Assembly: GCA_965248605.1 (NCBI GenBank)
Contig: CBDFJV010000007.1
Span: 744,001-808,000, forward strand
Direction: 5' to 3'
Source: CAUZJF01 sp965248605
GTDB taxonomy: Bacteria; Chloroflexota; Dehalococcoidia; Lucifugimonadales; CAUZJF01
Length of the DNA stretch: 64,000 bases
In this document: piece by piece, positions 32,713-42,024 of the stretch
Position numbering within the stretch: the first letter of the stretch is position 1
Layout of the letters: each line of letters opens with the position of its first letter
The notes under the pieces: model-generated
The model's database searches: none
What the model was told of the DNA's origin: nothing
The model's input: only the letters and a program-made list of their open reading frames with translations
Program-made: the position numbers and the translations under genes

Positions 32713-33681
32713 TCACCGTCCAGCCGCCTCCGACCGCTCGATGGCCATCTGCCTGTCGTGACGAACGAGCAGGTCGTCGGGTCTCAGGCGGATGACCTGG
32801 TCGTAGTCCTCAATCGCCCCTTCGTACTCCCCCAGCAGCATGCGGGCGTATCCTCTACCGAAGAGGGCGCCCCAGTTGTCCGGGTCGATTCCGATGACGG
32901 CGGTGAAGTCTTCGATTGCACTCTCGTACCCGCCCAGCTGCATGTAGGAGGTCGCCCTGTTGCCGATGACCCCGGTGTTGGTGGGGTCAAGCTCGATTGC
33001 CCTGGTGTAGTCCTCGATGGCCAGGTCGTGCCGCTCCAGGCTGCTATGGGCGAGCCCCCTGCCGATGAAGGCTTCGCTGCTATCGGGATCGAGGCAAAGG
33101 GACATGTTGAGGTCCTCCATCGCGCGGTCGTACTGCCCGAGGTTGCCCAGAGCGGCTCCCCTGCTGAGCAGGGCGCTGGCGCTGTTGGGATAGAGGTGGA
33201 GGGACCTGTCTAGGTCACGGACCGCGTCGTCGTATAGTCCAAGATTGAGGTTCGTGACTCCCCTGAGGTAGAAGGCGACGTCGTTGTCCGGCTCCAGCTC
33301 GATGGCGGCGTCGAAGTCCTCGATGGCCTTGCGGCGCTCGCCAAGATCACGGTATGCGAGTCCCCTGTGCTGGTGGGCGATGGCGAGGCTGGGGTCGAGC
33401 TCGATGGCCCTGCTCAGGTCCTCGACCGCCCGGAGATGCCCTGTATGTCTCGATGCCCCGCTATCAGGACGATTCTCTGTCGCGGGCTGTTGCGAGCGAT
33501 GTCTCCATATATTAGCACACACGTTCTTGTCTTGCAGCAATACCCGTTGCTGCTCGTGAGCGTGGCGGAAGGGTCGCGGCTGCCAGGAACGCGGTACTGG
33601 GAGCCGGACAACTGCACGTCCATATGTGGAGCCTTTTTCTATTTGGGCTACATTCTCCGCCGAGCTTGACTTTTCCGGCAA
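32713..33681 (-). CDS. Tetratricopeptide-repeat protein, N-terminus probably lost
   Basis: From about residue 80 to the end there are seven TPR units, each ~34 residues with the usual W/L-G-A-P pattern (for example AIEDFDAAIELEPDNDVAFY and SALLSRGAALGNLGQYDRAM). TPRs stack into a scaffold that binds other proteins. The first ~80 residues (rich in Arg, Gln and Ser) do not look like a real domain and may be read-through of unrelated sequence next to the recombinase scrap. I suspect a truncated gene whose true start is gone. Confidence 0.75.
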   Translation of the reverse strand: MPEKSSSAENVAQIEKGSTYGRAVVRLPVPRSWQPRPFRHAHEQQRVLLQDKNVCANIWRHRSQQPATENRPDSGASRHTGHLRAVEDLSRAIELDPSLAIAHQHRGLAYRDLGERRKAIEDFDAAIELEPDNDVAFYLRGVTNLNLGLYDDAVRDLDRSLHLYPNSASALLSRGAALGNLGQYDRAMEDLNMSLCLDPDSSEAFIGRGLAHSSLERHDLAIEDYTRAIELDPTNTGVIGNRATSYMQLGGYESAIEDFTAVIGIDPDNWGALFGRGYARMLLGEYEGAIEDYDQVIRLRPDDLLVRHDRQMAIERSEAAGR

Positions 33682-33696
33682 CGAAACCTGATACTG

Positions 33697-33889
33697 TCGC
33701 CGCGATTTCTGCTACAGCTGTCCAGTGGGCTGGGAAGTTCGGCAAAGGGTTGGATGACCTGCCCGACGAGAAGCGCCGGGATGTCCTGCGGCTGCTCGTC
33801 GATCAGGTCTTGGTCGATCGTAACAACAACATCAGCATTACCCTGGGTATTCCAACAGAGGATTTTGCGTCGATTGAGAATGAGGAATC
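33697..33889 (+). pseudogene. Large serine recombinase, C-terminal scrap
   Basis: The frame encodes WAGKFGKGLDDLPDEKRRDV, then LRLLVDQVLVDRNNN and ISITLGIPTEDFASIE. This is the characteristic end of large serine recombinases ('L..e.rrelLrllV..V.vdr.n...i.l.IPte'). The catalytic serine domain is missing upstream, and the end is fused to an IS630 scrap at 33890. It is probably what is left of the integrase of the mobile island. Confidence 0.75.
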
Positions 33890-34517
33890 ACGTACTGGAG
33901 GTCTACCAACGGCCGTACGATGGGAATGAGGTTCTGGTGTGCATGGATGAGACGAGCAAACAGCAAGTCAAGGAGACGCGAGTGCCGCGTCCCGCAGCGC
34001 CCGGCTTATCGGCGGCATACGACTACGAATACGAGCGCAATGGAGTGAGCAGCCTGTTCATGCTGTTTGCACCGTTGGACGGATGGCGCCGAGTCGAGGT
34101 CAGAGAGCGTCGCACGAAGGTGGACTGGGCGCATGTGATAAAGAAACTGGTCGACGAGGACTACCCTGACAGAGACCGGATCGTGCTGGTAATGGACAAT
34201 CTCAACACTCACAAGCTGTCCTCGCTATACGAGGCATTCGAGCCTGCTGAGGCGAGGCGTATAGCTGAGCGACTGGAGATACACTACACTCCCAAACACG
34301 GGAGTTGGTTGAATATGGCGGAGATAGAGATCGGTGTGCTGGCTCGACAGTGCCTGGACCGACGGATTGCCAATCAAGACATCCTGCGCGGCGAGGTCAA
34401 TGCTTGGCAGAATCAACGCAACCGGGATGTGATACGAGTGGATTGGCGCTTCACTACCGAGGATGCGCGCATCAAGCTAAAGTCACTCTACCCATCAATA
34501 CAAAAACGTTGAACCAC
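33890..34517 (+). mobile_element. IS630-family 3' half (transposase C-terminal part)
   Basis: From 33890 to 34517 the sequence matches the second half of the complete IS630 at 57004-58240, including the terminal GAACCAC and adjoining TA. It encodes the DDE catalytic part (VLVCMDETS, VMDNLNTHKL, HGSWLNMAEIEI) but no N-terminal DNA-binding domain and no left end. It cannot move alone. Confidence 0.92.
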
Positions 34518-34519
34518 TA

Positions 34520-35666
34520 GTAGCCTGCTCCAGCGAGCCCACCCCGTCGGCGCCGGAGCCCGCCGCGCCGGTTGCGGCGTCTCAACCGGCTGCTGCAGCA
34601 GAGCCGTCTCCTCAGCTGGTCGAGGGACCTAGCTCCTTGCCCGTCGACCAGGTGGCGTTAGAGTTCGACGCGGACAAGCTGATCGCCGGACCCGGCGTCG
34701 GGACCTTCATACCGCTTACCGACCCAGAGTTCGTCACGGCAGGCGAAGCGACGTTCCTTGACGATACCGATATCGTGCTCGGGCTGAGCCATAGAGAGGG
34801 AGCATCGCGCCTACCCGCTCCGACAGATCGCCTTCCACCACATCGTCAACGACGCCGTCGGCGGCACCCCCTACCTGATAACGTATTGAATCGTCTGCAG
34901 CTCGGGGGTTGGGTTCAACCCCGCGGTCGACAGCCAGCGGCTCACCTTCGAGCTCTTCGGGCTCTACAACGGCGTCTTCGCGATGAAGGATCTCCAGACC
35001 GACTCCGTATGGTCTCACCTGGACGGTGTGGCCCTCACAGGTGAGCTGGCCGGCACGCGGATGGAGCTAGCCCCGGTGATGCACTCCACGTGGGACGAGT
35101 GGAGACGCCTGCACCCGGACACACTTGTACTGTCCGAGAACACGCGATGGAAGCGAAGCTATCGGAACCCGGTCCTGGGCAGGTCTGGACTCGGTGGGAG
35201 CTTCGTTGCGTCGGTACTGCGCTGGGACTCTAGGCTGCCGCAGTCGACCCTGGTGGTGGGCGTCGAGGTCAACGGTTCGTACGGCGCCTACGTACTAGAC
35301 CTGCTCGACGAGACCGGGCGTGTCGCCAACGACGAGATCGCCGGACAGCCGGTCGTTGTGTGGTACGCGCCGGAAGCCGTGTCGGCAGCAGCCTATTCGC
35401 GGCTCGTCGGCGACATGACTCTCGAGTTCCGCACTATTTCCGACAACCGCTTTGAGGACACGGCAACGCGTTCCACATGGGACCTTCAGGGGCTAGCCGT
35501 AGCGGGTGAGTTGAAGGGCATGCAGCTCGAGTACGTTCCCTCGTTCATCACGGAGTGGTACGGATGGGCGGCCTTCCATCCGGAGACGGCTATCTACGAG
35601 TATGAGCTAGCGAAACAGGTCGTCGGAGCCCCCGCGGAAAGCGACGTGCGGAGAGGGCTGCGGTAG
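34520..35666 (+). pseudogene. DUF3179-domain protein, truncated and frameshifted
   Basis: Three frames together give a DUF3179 protein. FIPLTDPEFVTAGEATFLDD leads to GLSHR; after one extra base near 34800 come EHRAYPLRQIAFHHIVNDAV and GGTPYLITY; then a TGA at 34889 stands where the family has the first Cys of TYCxxC; and from there IVCSSGVGF runs to LSENTRWKRSYRNP and the C-terminus. The 5' end (signal region) is cut by the IS630 scrap. Three independent lesions make this a pseudogene. The family is extracytoplasmic and of unknown function. Confidence 0.8.
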
Positions 35667-35673
35667 AAAAGGG

Positions 35674-36243
35674 CTAGCTCTTTTTCTTCCAGGGGATCTC
35701 TTCGACGAGCAGGCCTGGGAATCCTTCGGGCAACTCCGTTTGGACCGGCCTGAAGTTCAGGTCTGAAAGAACAGACGGCTCTCTCGGTACTTCGCGGCAC
35801 CTGTAGACGCTGACGAGTGGGAGATCGCTCACCCACTTTTCCACAACGTCGGCGAAGGCTTCTGGCACTTCCTTCGCGTCAGGGATACCCGTGATTATAC
35901 GTATGTGACCAGGCGGAAAGGTGCAGTCCCCCCAATTCGTGACTTGCCAGCCTGCATCGCGAGATAGGAGAGCTTGCAGCTCCTCTTCGGTGGGCTCGGC
36001 GTTCAGAGGGAACGTTTCCGTTATTAGCATAGGCGCGCCCCGAGGGGCTTCATCGGGCTGGGCAGCTGGCCGAGCTGGCGTTTCTTTGGAGCGAAGCGTG
36101 CCCTTCGGACTGTCGACGGCAGCGCCAGTCAAGGACTCAAGCGTGGGCGCAGGCTCAGGTCTGGGGCCTTGAGTGCACGCCGACAGCACCACCACCAAGG
36201 TCATTAGTGCGAGCAGCCGGCCAGCGTGGTTACTTCGTCTCAT
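35674..36243 (-). CDS. Putative lipoprotein, unrecognised
   Basis: This 189-residue protein has a lipoprotein signal (RLLALMTLVVVLSAC, lipobox LSAC near residue 23), a Pro/Ala-rich spacer and a compact domain of ~100 residues (EELQALLSRDAGWQVTNWGD then CTFPPGHIRIITGIP). It is probably anchored outside the cytoplasmic membrane. Its stop is seven bases from the end of the DUF3179 pseudogene, convergent with it. Confidence 0.7.
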   Translation of the reverse strand: MRRSNHAGRLLALMTLVVVLSACTQGPRPEPAPTLESLTGAAVDSPKGTLRSKETPARPAAQPDEAPRGAPMLITETFPLNAEPTEEELQALLSRDAGWQVTNWGDCTFPPGHIRIITGIPDAKEVPEAFADVVEKWVSDLPLVSVYRCREVPREPSVLSDLNFRPVQTELPEGFPGLLVEEIPWKKKS

Positions 36244-36312
36244 CGCGGAGGAGTTCTTCTTCCTCGGGTGATCCCTGATCCCTCTGCGGTCTCGGCGGTG
36301 AGTACTCCGGGG

Positions 36313-36570
36313 TCAGCTGTTCTGGGCGGCGTGGAGCTGCTGCATAATGCGGGACTTGCGGCGAGACGCGTTCCCCCGGTGAAGGGCGCCCTTCTGGGCG
36401 GCTTTGTCGAGGGCAATAACGGCTTCGTTGACGGCCGTCTCGGCGGTTTCGAGGTCATTGGCCTCGATGGCGCGTCGAGCCTTGGTCACGAAGTTCTTGG
36501 CCTTCGTCCGAAGGGGAGCGTTGCGCTGCCGCCTTCTTTCAGAAACACGAGCCGATTTTGCGCTGGGCAA
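36313..36570 (-). CDS. rpsT: 30S ribosomal protein S20
   Basis: This 85-residue, very basic, helical protein has the S20 pattern: an SAKSARVSERRRQRN start, LRTKAKNFVTKARRAIEAND, and the end ALHRGNASRRKSRIMQQL. It binds 16S rRNA early in small-subunit assembly. The length is normal. It lies alone on this strand, between the lipoprotein and the ACT-domain gene. Confidence 0.95.
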   Translation of the reverse strand: MPSAKSARVSERRRQRNAPLRTKAKNFVTKARRAIEANDLETAETAVNEAVIALDKAAQKGALHRGNASRRKSRIMQQLHAAQNS

Positions 36571-36665
36571 ACGTTACCTCCTAAGAGCAGACTAAAGTGT
36601 AATGCGTAAAGCGGAAAACGTAAAGCGGAGACCTAAAACGAGAACCGTCAAGCGGAACGTGAGAA

Positions 36666-36929
36666 TCAGCTCTTGGCTGCAACCAGCTTCCGCGACGTGG
36701 ACACGTTCACGATCCCATCCACGTTCTCCAGCTTCGAGAAGAGGCGGCTAAGCTGGTCGATGCCGACGATGTACACCGTGACCGAGATGACGCTGATGTT
36801 GGGTGTAACGGCTGAACGATTAATTACCGCAAGCTGCCCGGATCCCTGGCCTTCCAAACGGGCTGTGAAGTTGGGCTTGGACGTTTGCGCGGCCACCGAG
36901 CGTACGATACGCTGGATGGCCCGAGCCAA
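36666..36929 (-). CDS. ACT-domain polypeptide resembling the RelA/SpoT C-terminus
   Basis: This 87-residue protein's second half, NISVISVTVYIVGIDQLSRL then FSKLENVDGIVNV, follows the end of the ACT domain at the C-terminus of RelA/SpoT, where 'qL..ll.kLe.v.gV..v.R' is typical. Stand-alone ACT proteins exist, but the first half here is degenerate, so it may be a leftover of a relA gene. It is divergent from hisS, with start codons 38 bases apart. Confidence 0.5.
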   Translation of the reverse strand: MARAIQRIVRSVAAQTSKPNFTARLEGQGSGQLAVINRSAVTPNISVISVTVYIVGIDQLSRLFSKLENVDGIVNVSTSRKLVAAKS

Positions 36930-36967
36930 CTAAGCTCGCCGGTGACGCGATAAGGAACGCCAACAAC

Positions 36968-38251
36968 ATGAGCCCCCAATTGTTTCAAGCGCCTCGAGGC
37001 ACCAATGACATCCTGCCGGACCAGCAGGAGCAGTGGCGTGCAGTGCGTTCCATTGCCGAAGAGACGGCCGAGCGGTTCGGCTATGAGCGGATCGACACCC
37101 CTCTGTTCGAGGACGCTCGCCTATTCGTGCGCGGCGTCGGCGAGGTCACCGACGTCGTCGAGAAGGAGACGTACACCTTCGAGGACAGGGGGGGCGACTT
37201 GCTCACCCTGCGCGCCGAGGGTACAGCCCCAGTATGTCGGGCTTACCTGGAGCACGGTATGCACAACCTCTCTCAGCCCATTCGCCTCTACTACTTCTGT
37301 CCGGTGTTCCGGTACGAGCGGCCTCAGGCGGGCCGGTTCCGGCAGCATCACCAGTTCGGAATCGAGGCGCTAGGCGACGCTAGCGCGCACGTCGATGCCG
37401 AGGTCATCGAGTTCGGATGGCGCCTCCTCGACGACGCCGGAGTCGAGGAAAAATTCCTGTTGCTTAACACGACGGGGGACCGAGATTGCCGCCCGGCGTA
37501 CGTCGAACGGCTCCAGGCCCACTACCGTCCTCAATACGACAGGCTCTGTGAGAACTGCAAGCGTCGCCTGGAAGAAAATCCCTTGCGGTTGCTCGACTGC
37601 AAGGAGGAGTCGTGCCAGCCGATCATCGCAGAGGCGCCACACAGCATCGACTTCCTTTGCGACGCCTGCGAGGAACACTGGAAGGCCCTGCTTGCGAATA
37701 TGGAGGCAATCGGGCTGGATTTCGACGTCGACCACACGCTGGTTAGGGGATTCGACTACTACACACGGACCGTTTTCGAGATCGTCCCTCCTAACGCTGG
37801 GAACACGAGCACGATCCTTGGCGGCGGCCGGTATGACGGTCTCATCGAAGAGATCGGTGGACGGCCCACGCCGGGGGTGGGCTTCGGCATGGGGATCGAG
37901 CGGGTCCTGGGGAACATGACGCGGGACGACGATGAGGGGTCAACCGGCGAGCGGGACGTGAAGGTCGTCGTCGCCGCGTTGGGAGCCGAGTCCGCAGCCG
38001 CTGGCATCGAGCTCTCATCGAAGCTACGACTCAACGGTGTGTCCGTGATCATGGGCCCATCGGACCGTAGCCTCAAGAGTCAACTGCGTTACGCGTCGTC
38101 AATTCGCGCAACCCACGCGGTGATCATCGGGGCGGATGAGCTGGCGAAGGGCACGGTCACCCTCAGGGACCTGGTCAAGAGCGACCAGCAAGAGATTGGC
38201 CTGGACGAGCTCCCACGGCTTCTGAATCCCCAGGAGAGCGACAGCAGCTAG
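36968..38251 (+). CDS. hisS: Histidyl-tRNA synthetase
   Basis: This 427-residue class II aminoacyl-tRNA synthetase charges tRNA-His with histidine in the cytoplasm. It shows the N-terminal PRGTNDILP, motif 2 around YFCPVFRYERPQAGRFRQHH, the histidine-specific blocks LVRGFDYYTRTVFE and GGGRYDGLIE, motif 3 GVGFGMGIERV, and a C-terminal anticodon-binding domain (about residues 335-425). A four-Cys insertion (CENCKRRLEE... CKEESC... CDAC) suggests a zinc-binding knob, as in some bacterial HisRS. Confidence 0.96.
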   Translation: MSPQLFQAPRGTNDILPDQQEQWRAVRSIAEETAERFGYERIDTPLFEDARLFVRGVGEVTDVVEKETYTFEDRGGDLLTLRAEGTAPVCRAYLEHGMHNLSQPIRLYYFCPVFRYERPQAGRFRQHHQFGIEALGDASAHVDAEVIEFGWRLLDDAGVEEKFLLLNTTGDRDCRPAYVERLQAHYRPQYDRLCENCKRRLEENPLRLLDCKEESCQPIIAEAPHSIDFLCDACEEHWKALLANMEAIGLDFDVDHTLVRGFDYYTRTVFEIVPPNAGNTSTILGGGRYDGLIEEIGGRPTPGVGFGMGIERVLGNMTRDDDEGSTGERDVKVVVAALGAESAAAGIELSSKLRLNGVSVIMGPSDRSLKSQLRYASSIRATHAVIIGADELAKGTVTLRDLVKSDQQEIGLDELPRLLNPQESDSS

Positions 38252-38332
38252 GCCCGCTCCATCACAACCCGCTACGTCGAGCGCTCGTATGGCTCGCAGG
38301 ACTAAGGGAGGGCGGACACCCAATGCTGACTG

Positions 38333-39007
38333 CTATTCGATGACGTCCCAGCCGGCCGGAAGCTCGGGGACCGGCCACGCTGGGTTGGGGCGCCAGTGCT
38401 CCCAGCCCTGGTTGAAGGGCGGCTCGTTGGCCTCCATACGCTCAATGACGCTCTCGCCTTCCGCCCGGAGCTCGGCAGCTCGTTGGGCCGACACCACGCC
38501 CAAATCTACCGCCTCCTGGAGCTCGTCCTCGTCCTTCCAACGACACGTCGACCGGTCGGGGCTGACCTCGACGTCGAGAATCTGGTCCTGGTAGTCGAAG
38601 CCCACGCTCGTGCGCCTTAGAGGCGCTTCGAGGTTGACGTACCACAGTCGCATCTCATGGAAGTCTTCGTCCCAGATCAACAGAACACTATGATCAGACC
38701 CTGGCGTCGAGAGCCTGAGAATATTGGCCTTCCATCGTGGCGATATGGCCGCCAACTCCCAGTCCATGCCGGACGAGGTTGGAAATCGAAGGGCGGAGCG
38801 ATCGGCGGACGTCGCTTTCATCCACTGCGCGCCGACAGGCATGAACAGGGCGATCTCGTTCGGGAGGTCGTGAACGACGACAAGGGGTCTGGCGTCCCAG
38901 ATGCGGCCCCACCACACACCCCGCAGCACGATCACGTCGCCGGGCTGCCAGCGGCTGGATGCTTCGACAAGCCCAGCATCAGCAGTGGCTGTCGGTCGGT
39001 CGTTCAC
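38333..39007 (-). CDS. DUF402-domain protein
   Basis: This protein of about 224 residues has the DUF402 pattern (nucleoside di-/triphosphate phosphatase-like or RNA-binding): VLLIWDEDFHEMRLWYVNLE, then GFDYQDQILDVEVSPD and a W-K-D-E-D-E-L-Q segment. I start at GTG 39007 because it overlaps the stop of the upstream TPP enzyme as GTGA, showing coupling; the longer frame is a shadow of that gene. The link to the TPP enzyme is unexplained. Confidence 0.75.
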   Translation of the reverse strand: MNDRPTATADAGLVEASSRWQPGDVIVLRGVWWGRIWDARPLVVVHDLPNEIALFMPVGAQWMKATSADRSALRFPTSSGMDWELAAISPRWKANILRLSTPGSDHSVLLIWDEDFHEMRLWYVNLEAPLRRTSVGFDYQDQILDVEVSPDRSTCRWKDEDELQEAVDLGVVSAQRAAELRAEGESVIERMEANEPPFNQGWEHWRPNPAWPVPELPAGWDVIE

Positions 39008-40641
39008 GAAAACTTCGAGAAGTCGTAGCCTTCTTTGCAGATGCAGTCGAGGAGGGCGGGTCGGCCGGTCTTCGTGACCTCGACGGCCTTCTCGAGAGCG
39101 GGCAGGAACTCGTCGGGGATGGTGACGCGGGTGCTCCACGCGCCTAGGCCCTCGGCGACCTTGGCGTAGTCTCCAGTGTGCGCCAGGCTGTCGTGGGACT
39201 CGGCGGAGTAAGGCTGGTGGCCGCGCTCGATCGCCATGATCTGGTTGTTGAAGACGATGGTCAGGATGCCAATCTTGTTGCGGACGGCGGTCTCAATGTC
39301 CATGCCGACCATGCCGATAGCGGCGTCGCCCATGACGTTGATACAGAGCTTGTCGGGTTCGGCGAGCTTGGCGCCCATGGTCACGCCGAGGCCGTGGCCG
39401 AGCTGAGTCGATTTGCCCCAGCCAATGTAGGTCCTCGGCGCGACGGTCTCCCAGAAGGGCACCAGCTGGTCTCTGGGGCTGCCAGCGTCGTGGGTAATGA
39501 TGGTGTTCGCTCGGTCGACGTTGTGCATCAGGTCCCAGATGATCCGGTACTGGTTGATCGGGACCTCGTCGGACGTTAACTGCGGCATCCACTCGTCGAG
39601 CCACTCCTTCTTGACGCGCTGGACCTCGGGCGCCACGTCGCGGTCGTCGCGCCGGCCCTTGCCGTCGGTGCGAGCCTTGATCTCCGTGGCTAGCGCCTGG
39701 AGTGCAAGCCTGGCGTCGCCGATCAAGGAGTAGTCGGCCTTGTAGTCCTTTTCGATCTCAGCGGGGTCGACGTTGCAGTGGACTAACGTCTTGCCCGGCG
39801 GGATGTCCACCGCGTAGCTCGACCGCGTTAGGCTGGACCCGATGGAGAAGACGAGGTCCGCCCTCTCGAGGAAGTGCCACGCCGCGCCCGTCGTTGCCCC
39901 AGAGGCTGCGCCCAGGGCCAGCGGATGGTCCTCGGGGAAGCCGCTCTTGCCGGGCATGGTCGTCATGACAGGCGCCTGGAGGAGCTCGGCGACCTCCTGG
40001 ATCTCGTTCCAAGCCTCGGCATAGAGGCACCCCTGGCCGGCGTGGATGATCGGGTCCTTGGCCGCGAGCAAGACGTCCGCGATGGGCCAAACGTCAGCCT
40101 CCGCCGGGGCCACCTTGTTTCCCGTCGGCGACGTGTAGTCGACATCGCCGTCGTGGTCGGCGTCCCAGATGTTGCGCGGCGTCTCGAGCAGGACAGGCCC
40201 GCCCTTTCCGGTGCGGAGCTGATAGAAAGCGCGTCGCATCAGGAGCGGAATGCGCTCTACGCGGTTGAATTTGGCCATCCACTTGGTGACGTTGCCGTAG
40301 TTGTCGAAGGCGCTGAAGTTAGGGCTTACGTAGTCCTTCGAGTCCGGCTCTCCGCCCGGCAGCAGCAGTATCGGGACGTTGTCGGAAAAAGCTTGCGCGG
40401 CGCCTGGGAAGGCGTTCTCCGAGCCCGGACCGTGCTGCATCGCGAAGACGCCGATCCGTTTGCCGTTGGTGGTGCGGCTGAATCCATCGGCAATGCCCAT
40501 GCCCACGCGTTCCTGCCGGCAGATGATAGGTCGGATGTCGACCTTGGCGCAGGCGTCGATCAGCGGCGTGTAGGGATAGCAGGCGAGGAATTCGGTACCC
40601 TCGCGTCTTAGGATTTCAGCGATAACGTCGACGCCGTGCAT
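39004..40641 (-). CDS. Thiamine-diphosphate-dependent enzyme, acetolactate synthase-like
   Basis: This 545-residue protein has the three domains of the TPP-dependent decarboxylase/acetolactate synthase group. The N-terminal pyrimidine-binding domain carries catalytic Glu in CRQERVGMGIADG. The middle domain holds GKSGFPEDHPLALG. The C-terminal domain carries the TPP/Mg motif GDAAIGMVGMDIE ending at FNNQ. AAGGAAC precedes ATG 40641. The substrate is unknown. The nearby RraA-like gene (aldolase/lyase family) hints at 2-oxo-acid metabolism. Confidence 0.88.
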   Translation of the reverse strand: MHGVDVIAEILRREGTEFLACYPYTPLIDACAKVDIRPIICRQERVGMGIADGFSRTTNGKRIGVFAMQHGPGSENAFPGAAQAFSDNVPILLLPGGEPDSKDYVSPNFSAFDNYGNVTKWMAKFNRVERIPLLMRRAFYQLRTGKGGPVLLETPRNIWDADHDGDVDYTSPTGNKVAPAEADVWPIADVLLAAKDPIIHAGQGCLYAEAWNEIQEVAELLQAPVMTTMPGKSGFPEDHPLALGAASGATTGAAWHFLERADLVFSIGSSLTRSSYAVDIPPGKTLVHCNVDPAEIEKDYKADYSLIGDARLALQALATEIKARTDGKGRRDDRDVAPEVQRVKKEWLDEWMPQLTSDEVPINQYRIIWDLMHNVDRANTIITHDAGSPRDQLVPFWETVAPRTYIGWGKSTQLGHGLGVTMGAKLAEPDKLCINVMGDAAIGMVGMDIETAVRNKIGILTIVFNNQIMAIERGHQPYSAESHDSLAHTGDYAKVAEGLGAWSTRVTIPDEFLPALEKAVEVTKTGRPALLDCICKEGYDFSKFS

Positions 40642-40818
40642 GGTTGTTCCTTTCGTGGGGAGATGTGGGGCGTTAGTTTATCGCATTCGTCGGCTGAAAT
40701 TGTGGACCGTAGGAAGTAAAGCGTAAAACGTAAAGACCAAGGGTACAGGGTGGGGTTGGGGGTTAGGAAACAGGGTACGGCAGACACACGTCGGGGAGCC
40801 ATTGCGCGACGACATGGG

Positions 40819-40851
40819 ATGGGTGTCCCGATGCGGCATCGGGGCACCCAT
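40819..40851. terminator. Hairpin after the RraA-like gene
   Basis: A 15-bp stem (ATGGGTGTCCCGATG with CATCGGGGCACCCAT, one G-T pair, loop CGG) lies 18 bases past the end of the RraA-like gene. No T run follows on either strand, so it may stabilise an mRNA end or attenuate rather than terminate alone. Confidence 0.45.
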
Positions 40852-40868
40852 CCAGAGACGCAGAATGT

Positions 40869-41582
40869 TTAGCGGTTGGCGAGGAACTCCTTGAGTTTGG
40901 CCTGGGTCAGGCCTGGCTTCCTCATGAATGCCTGTGTCTCGCCTTCGGTCTCACGGATCTCTTTGGCCTTTTCGAGGACCGCCGCGGGATCGTGGCCGGC
41001 GGGTACCTTGACGCAGCCATCGGTGTCGGCGATCAGCAACTCGTTAGGGTGGATGCGAAGCTCCGCTACGGTCACTGATGTGTTGACGCGGATGAGGCTG
41101 AATACACCGTGGCCGGGCACGAGACCGCGTCCCCACATCGGCAGGCCCACGTCCTTGATGCCCATCAGGTCACGGACAGAGCCATCGACGATCGCGCCCG
41201 TGACCCCGTAGGCCTTGTGGCGAGTCGCCATGCCGTCGCCGAAGGAGGCGCCTCGACCGGACCGGGAGTCGACGTCTTTCATTACCGCCACCATTGCGAC
41301 CGGCGTCTGCTCCATCAGATCGTAGTATTCGTCCCACGGAATCGCCTCGGAGTCGGGATCGTTCGTCGTGACCTCGGCGGTGATAGCGTATCCGACGGCG
41401 CGGCCCAGCTCGGGCAGCAGGCATCTAATCTCTGGGTTCGTATAATTCTGGGGCATCCCGCCTTTGCCTTCGAGCTCGGTGCCTCCTTGGCTCGCTCCCA
41501 TGCTCTCGATCACGGCGTTGAACAGGGTCGCCGTGTCGAATTCCTTCAGCTCTTCCAGGACCTCTCTTGACGCGTACTCCAA
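40869..41582 (-). CDS. RraA/HMG-CHA aldolase-like protein
   Basis: This 237-residue protein has the RraA fold signature: GDGMATRHKAYGVTGAIVDG followed by SVRDL, whose Arg and Asp bind substrate and metal in the 4-hydroxy-4-methyl-2-oxoglutarate aldolases, then VPGHGVFSLIRVN and PNELLIADTDGCVKVP. Members are either class II aldolases or regulators of RNase E. No RNase E partner is visible, and the TPP enzyme downstream favours a metabolic role. A longer N-terminal segment than RraA itself is present. Confidence 0.85.
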   Translation of the reverse strand: MEYASREVLEELKEFDTATLFNAVIESMGASQGGTELEGKGGMPQNYTNPEIRCLLPELGRAVGYAITAEVTTNDPDSEAIPWDEYYDLMEQTPVAMVAVMKDVDSRSGRGASFGDGMATRHKAYGVTGAIVDGSVRDLMGIKDVGLPMWGRGLVPGHGVFSLIRVNTSVTVAELRIHPNELLIADTDGCVKVPAGHDPAAVLEKAKEIRETEGETQAFMRKPGLTQAKLKEFLANR

Positions 41583-41665
41583 TTCTCTTCCTCCTCCTGT
41601 GGGTTACCGAAACTTCCTGTGTGCAGTAGTACGGCTTTCTCGCCGAGAGACGCCCCGGAGCGTCT

Positions 41666-41932
41666 CTACGAATTGCGCCTGCGCTTGATCCAGCCAACCA
41701 CCGAGCGCCCTGCCCCAACTGCCTCGGACGCCGCGGATGCGCCGGCCGCCGGCCTGGCGAATTCGTTCGAAACGGTGGACGCCATCTCCTGGATGCTCGA
41801 AACAAGTCGTCGGACGGACGCTACGAGGGCTTTGACCTTCCGATACAACAGAATGGCGAGAAGCACCGCTACAGGTAGCAGTGCCAGGAACGCAAGATCC
41901 CTCACCAGGGCAAGTGTTTCCGGAGCGGTCAA
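41666..41932 (-). CDS. Small single-span membrane protein
   Basis: This 88-residue protein has one strong membrane helix (LAFLALLPVAVLLAILLY), a basic stretch, an amphipathic helix (ALVASVRRLVSSIQEMASTV) and a basic end. It resembles the short DUF948-like proteins that associate with the membrane, but the match is not firm. It is the gene upstream of the RraA-like gene. Confidence 0.55.
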   Translation of the reverse strand: MTAPETLALVRDLAFLALLPVAVLLAILLYRKVKALVASVRRLVSSIQEMASTVSNEFARPAAGASAASEAVGAGRSVVGWIKRRRNS

Positions 41933-41959
41933 GTAGCACGTTCACCGTGGAACTCGGCG

Positions 41960-42024
41960 TACTATAACAGGGTACTGGGACAGGGTACAGAGGAAGGGGT
42001 TGGAGGCTAGGGGTTAGGGGTTAG
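41960..42024. repeat. ACAGGGTAC / GGGGTTAG low-complexity repeats
   Basis: Short G-rich units (GGGTACTGGGACAGGGTACA, GGGGTTAGGGGTTAG) fill the gap up to the IS1380 end. The same units occur at about 40715-40790 and 50966-51064. The IS1380 copy inserted into a GTTAG unit, which is duplicated on its other side. Confidence 0.8.

Noticed and set aside
34886..34922. Selenocysteine insertion at the DUF3179 TGA
   Set aside because: An upstream frameshift and a missing 5' end make the gene a pseudogene; the hairpin is weak evidence.
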